Shown here: positions 62,701 through 64,000 of the stretch, piece by piece
How positions within the stretch are numbered: the first letter of the stretch is position 1
How the letters are laid out: each line of letters opens with the position of its first letter
Source: Acidimicrobiales bacterium
GTDB lineage: Bacteria; Actinomycetota; Acidimicrobiia; Acidimicrobiales; Iamiaceae
DNA: 64,000 nt
Direction of reading: 5' to 3'
Assembly (NCBI GenBank): GCA_035630295.1
Contig: DASQKY010000037.1
Location: 28,417 to 92,416, forward strand
Position numbers and translations under genes: made by a program
The notes under the pieces: model-generated
Seen by the model: only the letters and a program-made list of their open reading frames with translations
Databases searched by the model: none
Told to the model about the DNA's origin: nothing

Positions 62701-63206
62701 GTACTGACGAAGCCGTGGGTCGCGTCGTGGATGACGCCTACATCACCATGCTCGGCCGTTCCCCCGACCCCGCGGGCCGGGTGTTCTGGACTGACCGTCT
62801 CCAAGCATCGGGCCGCTACGACCAACTGCTGGCGGATCTGGCTGCGTCGCCGGAGTTCTGGGCCAAGGCCGGCGGAACGAACACCGGGTTCGTGACCCGG
62901 GTCTATGACCGGCTCCTGGGCCGGACCCCCGACACGGCGGGCCTGAACCATTGGGTCGGCCGCCTCGACACCGGCATCTCACCGCGCGCGTTGGTGTTGA
63001 CCTTGGCCAACCTGGACGAGCCACTCGGCCGCCTGGTGGTCGACGCCTACGACGAGATCCTGGGCCGGGCCCCGTTCGCGGCCGAGCGCACGGCCGGGAT
63101 CGCCTACCTGCGGGCGACCGGGTCCCGGTCGGGGCTCTATGCCCAGTTGATCGGTACCACCGAGTTCCACACCCGGGCCCAGGGTCACCCCAACCCCGAG
63201 GACTGA
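59710..63206 (+). CDS. Large secreted Ig-like/DUF4214 protein, copy B (out of frame at a C12 tract)
   Basis: The ATG at 59710 (MLSIRRIARLAFVERRNLAF AFA) runs into 12 C at 59777-59788 and then stops (CGC TAG). With 13 or 10 C the frame continues: PLDRGPRSAGSERPWRARAG, a strong signal helix (GLVAALTALVLLLLAVASPA AADA), then the mature protein. The frame is open to 63206; the first usable start after the tract, GTG 59991, would lack the signal peptide. Domains: beta-rich N-terminal domain (CISS, GACENN); Ig-like repeats near 60.6-60.9 (TGFVNFLDGGQTLASVEL), 61.5-61.8 and 62.25-62.55 kb (GVMELRDGDTTIGVVDV); DUF4214 units 62.55-63.2 kb (VRLVYLELLGRCPDQAGFDH; VYDRLLGRTPDTAGLNHW). Paralogue of copies A and C. 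Confidence 0.85.
59777..59788 (+). repeat. Poly-C tract (12 C) of copy B
   Basis: Twelve C after GCTTTTG; 13 or 10 would restore the frame. It is followed by GCTAGATCGGGG and a small stem CCCGCG-ATC-CGCGGG. Confidence 0.9.
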
Positions 63207-63230
63207 CCCGCCCCCGCAGGTCAGCTGATC

Positions 63231-63267
63231 GCGGGCCCGCCCACCGGACAACCGGGGTGGGCGAGCC
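63231..63267 (+). terminator. First hairpin after copy B
   Basis: CGCCCACC and GGTGGGCG with an inner CCGG/CCGG step form an imperfect stem 25-60 bases past the stop. Confidence 0.5.
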
Positions 63268-63311
63268 CGCCGGTCGGTACGAGCCCACACCTGCCGGGCC
63301 CGCCGACCCCC

Positions 63312-63348
63312 GTGAACGCCCGCGCCACCCCCCGGCGCGGGCGTTCAC
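63312..63348 (+). terminator. Second, perfect hairpin after copy B
   Basis: GTGAACGCCCGCGCC (63312-63326) pairs perfectly with GGCGCGGGCGTTCAC (63334-63348) around the loop ACCCCCC, the same loop as the hairpin at 31246-31280 after copy A. Confidence 0.8.
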
Positions 63349-63387
63349 GCGTCTGAGCCCGAGGCGTCGCGTAGACGACGCGCCGTT

Positions 63388-63504
63388 GCGCGCAGTTTTG
63401 GCAAGGTTGGGCTTGGCATGGTGGCGGTTGGCACGTCGGCGCCCGGCAGGCGTTCGCGTGACGTGTCGTCATCTTCGTTCACTACTCAGGGGGGAACCCT
63501 CCAC
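63388..63504 (+). promoter_or_regulatory. Conserved leader of surface-protein copy C
   Basis: Essentially the same 114-base block as at 59593-59706. TTGGCA hexamers are at 63398, 63413 and 63428 with the same 15-base spacing. The distance to the ATG is also conserved (117 bases from the block start). Confidence 0.65.
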
Positions 63505-64000
63505 ATGTTGTCCATTCGACGCATTGCGCGTCTCGCGTTCGTTGAGCGAAGGAACTTGGCCTTCGCTTTTGCCCCCCCCCCCGCTAGATCGGGGCCCGCG
63601 ATCCGCGGGATCTGAGCGCCCCTGGCGGACGCGCGCCGGTGCCGGCCTGGTCGCCGCCCTCACCGCACTGGTCCTGCTCCCCCTGGCCGTCGCGTCACCG
63701 GCTGCCGCTGACGCGGCACCGGTCCCAGCCCAGGACATCGCCCCTGCCGCGGGCGACACGCCGGACACCGGAGGTGCGCCCCGGGTGGCGCAGGATCTCG
63801 ACCTGCAGTTGGTCGAGGGTGGCGGGCAGCTCTCTCTGAGGGGTTCTGAGGAGCCGTACCAGATCGAGAACCCGACCTCGATCACCGGCACCATCGACGC
63901 CCCCGACCCCGACACCGGCGGCGGCACCGGCGCCATCACCGCAGGGACCTTCACCACCCCACAGGTGAACATCGTCCAGCCCATCACCACCCCGGTGGTG
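63505..64000 (+). CDS. Large secreted Ig-like/DUF4214 protein, copy C (3' partial, out of frame at a C11 tract)
   Basis: MLSIRRIARLAFVERRNLAF AFA leads into 11 C (63572-63582) and then a short wrong-frame tail (ARSGPAIRGI, stop). With 10 or 13 C it would continue into the same signal helix as copy B (GLVAALTALVLLPLAVASPA AADA) and DIAPAAGDTPDTGGAPRVAQ DLDLQLVEGG, still open at the window edge. Nearly identical to copy B over this length, so a recent tandem duplication. Confidence 0.8.
63572..63582 (+). repeat. Poly-C tract (11 C) of copy C
   Basis: Eleven C after CGCTTTTG, against 12 in copies A and B at the same codon position; otherwise B and C are almost the same here, so the tract length itself has changed. 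Confidence 0.9.

Overview
The window is very GC-rich (most genes run on G/C third positions) and reads as a chromosomal piece of a Gram-positive actinobacterium. A caa3-type oxidase locus with CtaF-like domains, chaplin-like repeats with a LAXTG sorting signal, and large secreted Ig-like/DUF4214 proteins make a member of the class Acidimicrobiia (Iamia-like) my best guess. That placement is inference from gene content, not from a marker search.

Layout. 1-1.8 kb: 3' part of a cell-surface protein with 11 chaplin-like repeats and a LASTG sorting signal. 1.9-6.2 kb: a defence-type island of visibly lower GC, holding a VapBC-type toxin-antitoxin pair, a frameshifted two-TM/beta-rich protein, and a PvuII-like restriction-modification system (endonuclease and controller protein on the minus strand, methyltransferase divergent). 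A tRNA-Glu follows. 6.6-19.1 kb: clpS and DUF2017, then heme A/O synthesis (ctaA, ctaB) and a long cytochrome oxidase operon. That operon carries a second, degenerate set of subunit I and III homologues ahead of the working ctaC-ctaD-ctaE-COX4-ctaG set, and ends in an ABC-2 permease.

19.2-25.8 kb and 31.4-33.7 kb: two halves of what looks like one membrane module. The first has a membrane-anchored GrpE-like protein, an ECF sigma factor, an acidic protein and two dynamin-like GTPases. The second has a membrane-anchored Hsp70 without a substrate-binding domain and a DxDGDG-repeat protein. Between them lie a broken DUF4214 surface-protein gene, an orphan MNT nucleotidyltransferase and a complete copy (A) of a large secreted Ig-like/DUF4214 protein. 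Copies B (59.7-63.2 kb) and C (63.5 kb to the window end) of the same family close the window. All three intact copies share a conserved leader and carry a run of 11-12 C at the same place near the start. In all three the run has the wrong length for the reading frame (10 or 13 C are needed), which suggests phase-variable expression.

33.9-59.6 kb: mostly metabolism and transport. It includes an ABC ATPase, serS, a methyltransferase, a betaine/choline-type ABC importer whose binding protein appears circularly permuted, pdxH, an Ntn-hydrolase acylase lipoprotein, ccdA/tlpA, a P450-TetR pair with a clear palindromic operator, csoR with its operator beside an ABC1 kinase, and YceI. A branched-chain amino-acid-type system follows whose two permeases and two ATPases are fused in one 1264-residue chain, and then alkA.

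Functionally the window combines aerobic respiration (oxidase, its heme, copper and cytochrome c maturation) with surface adaptation (chaplin-like and phase-variable secreted proteins), membrane maintenance (dynamin/Hsp70/GrpE) and defence.
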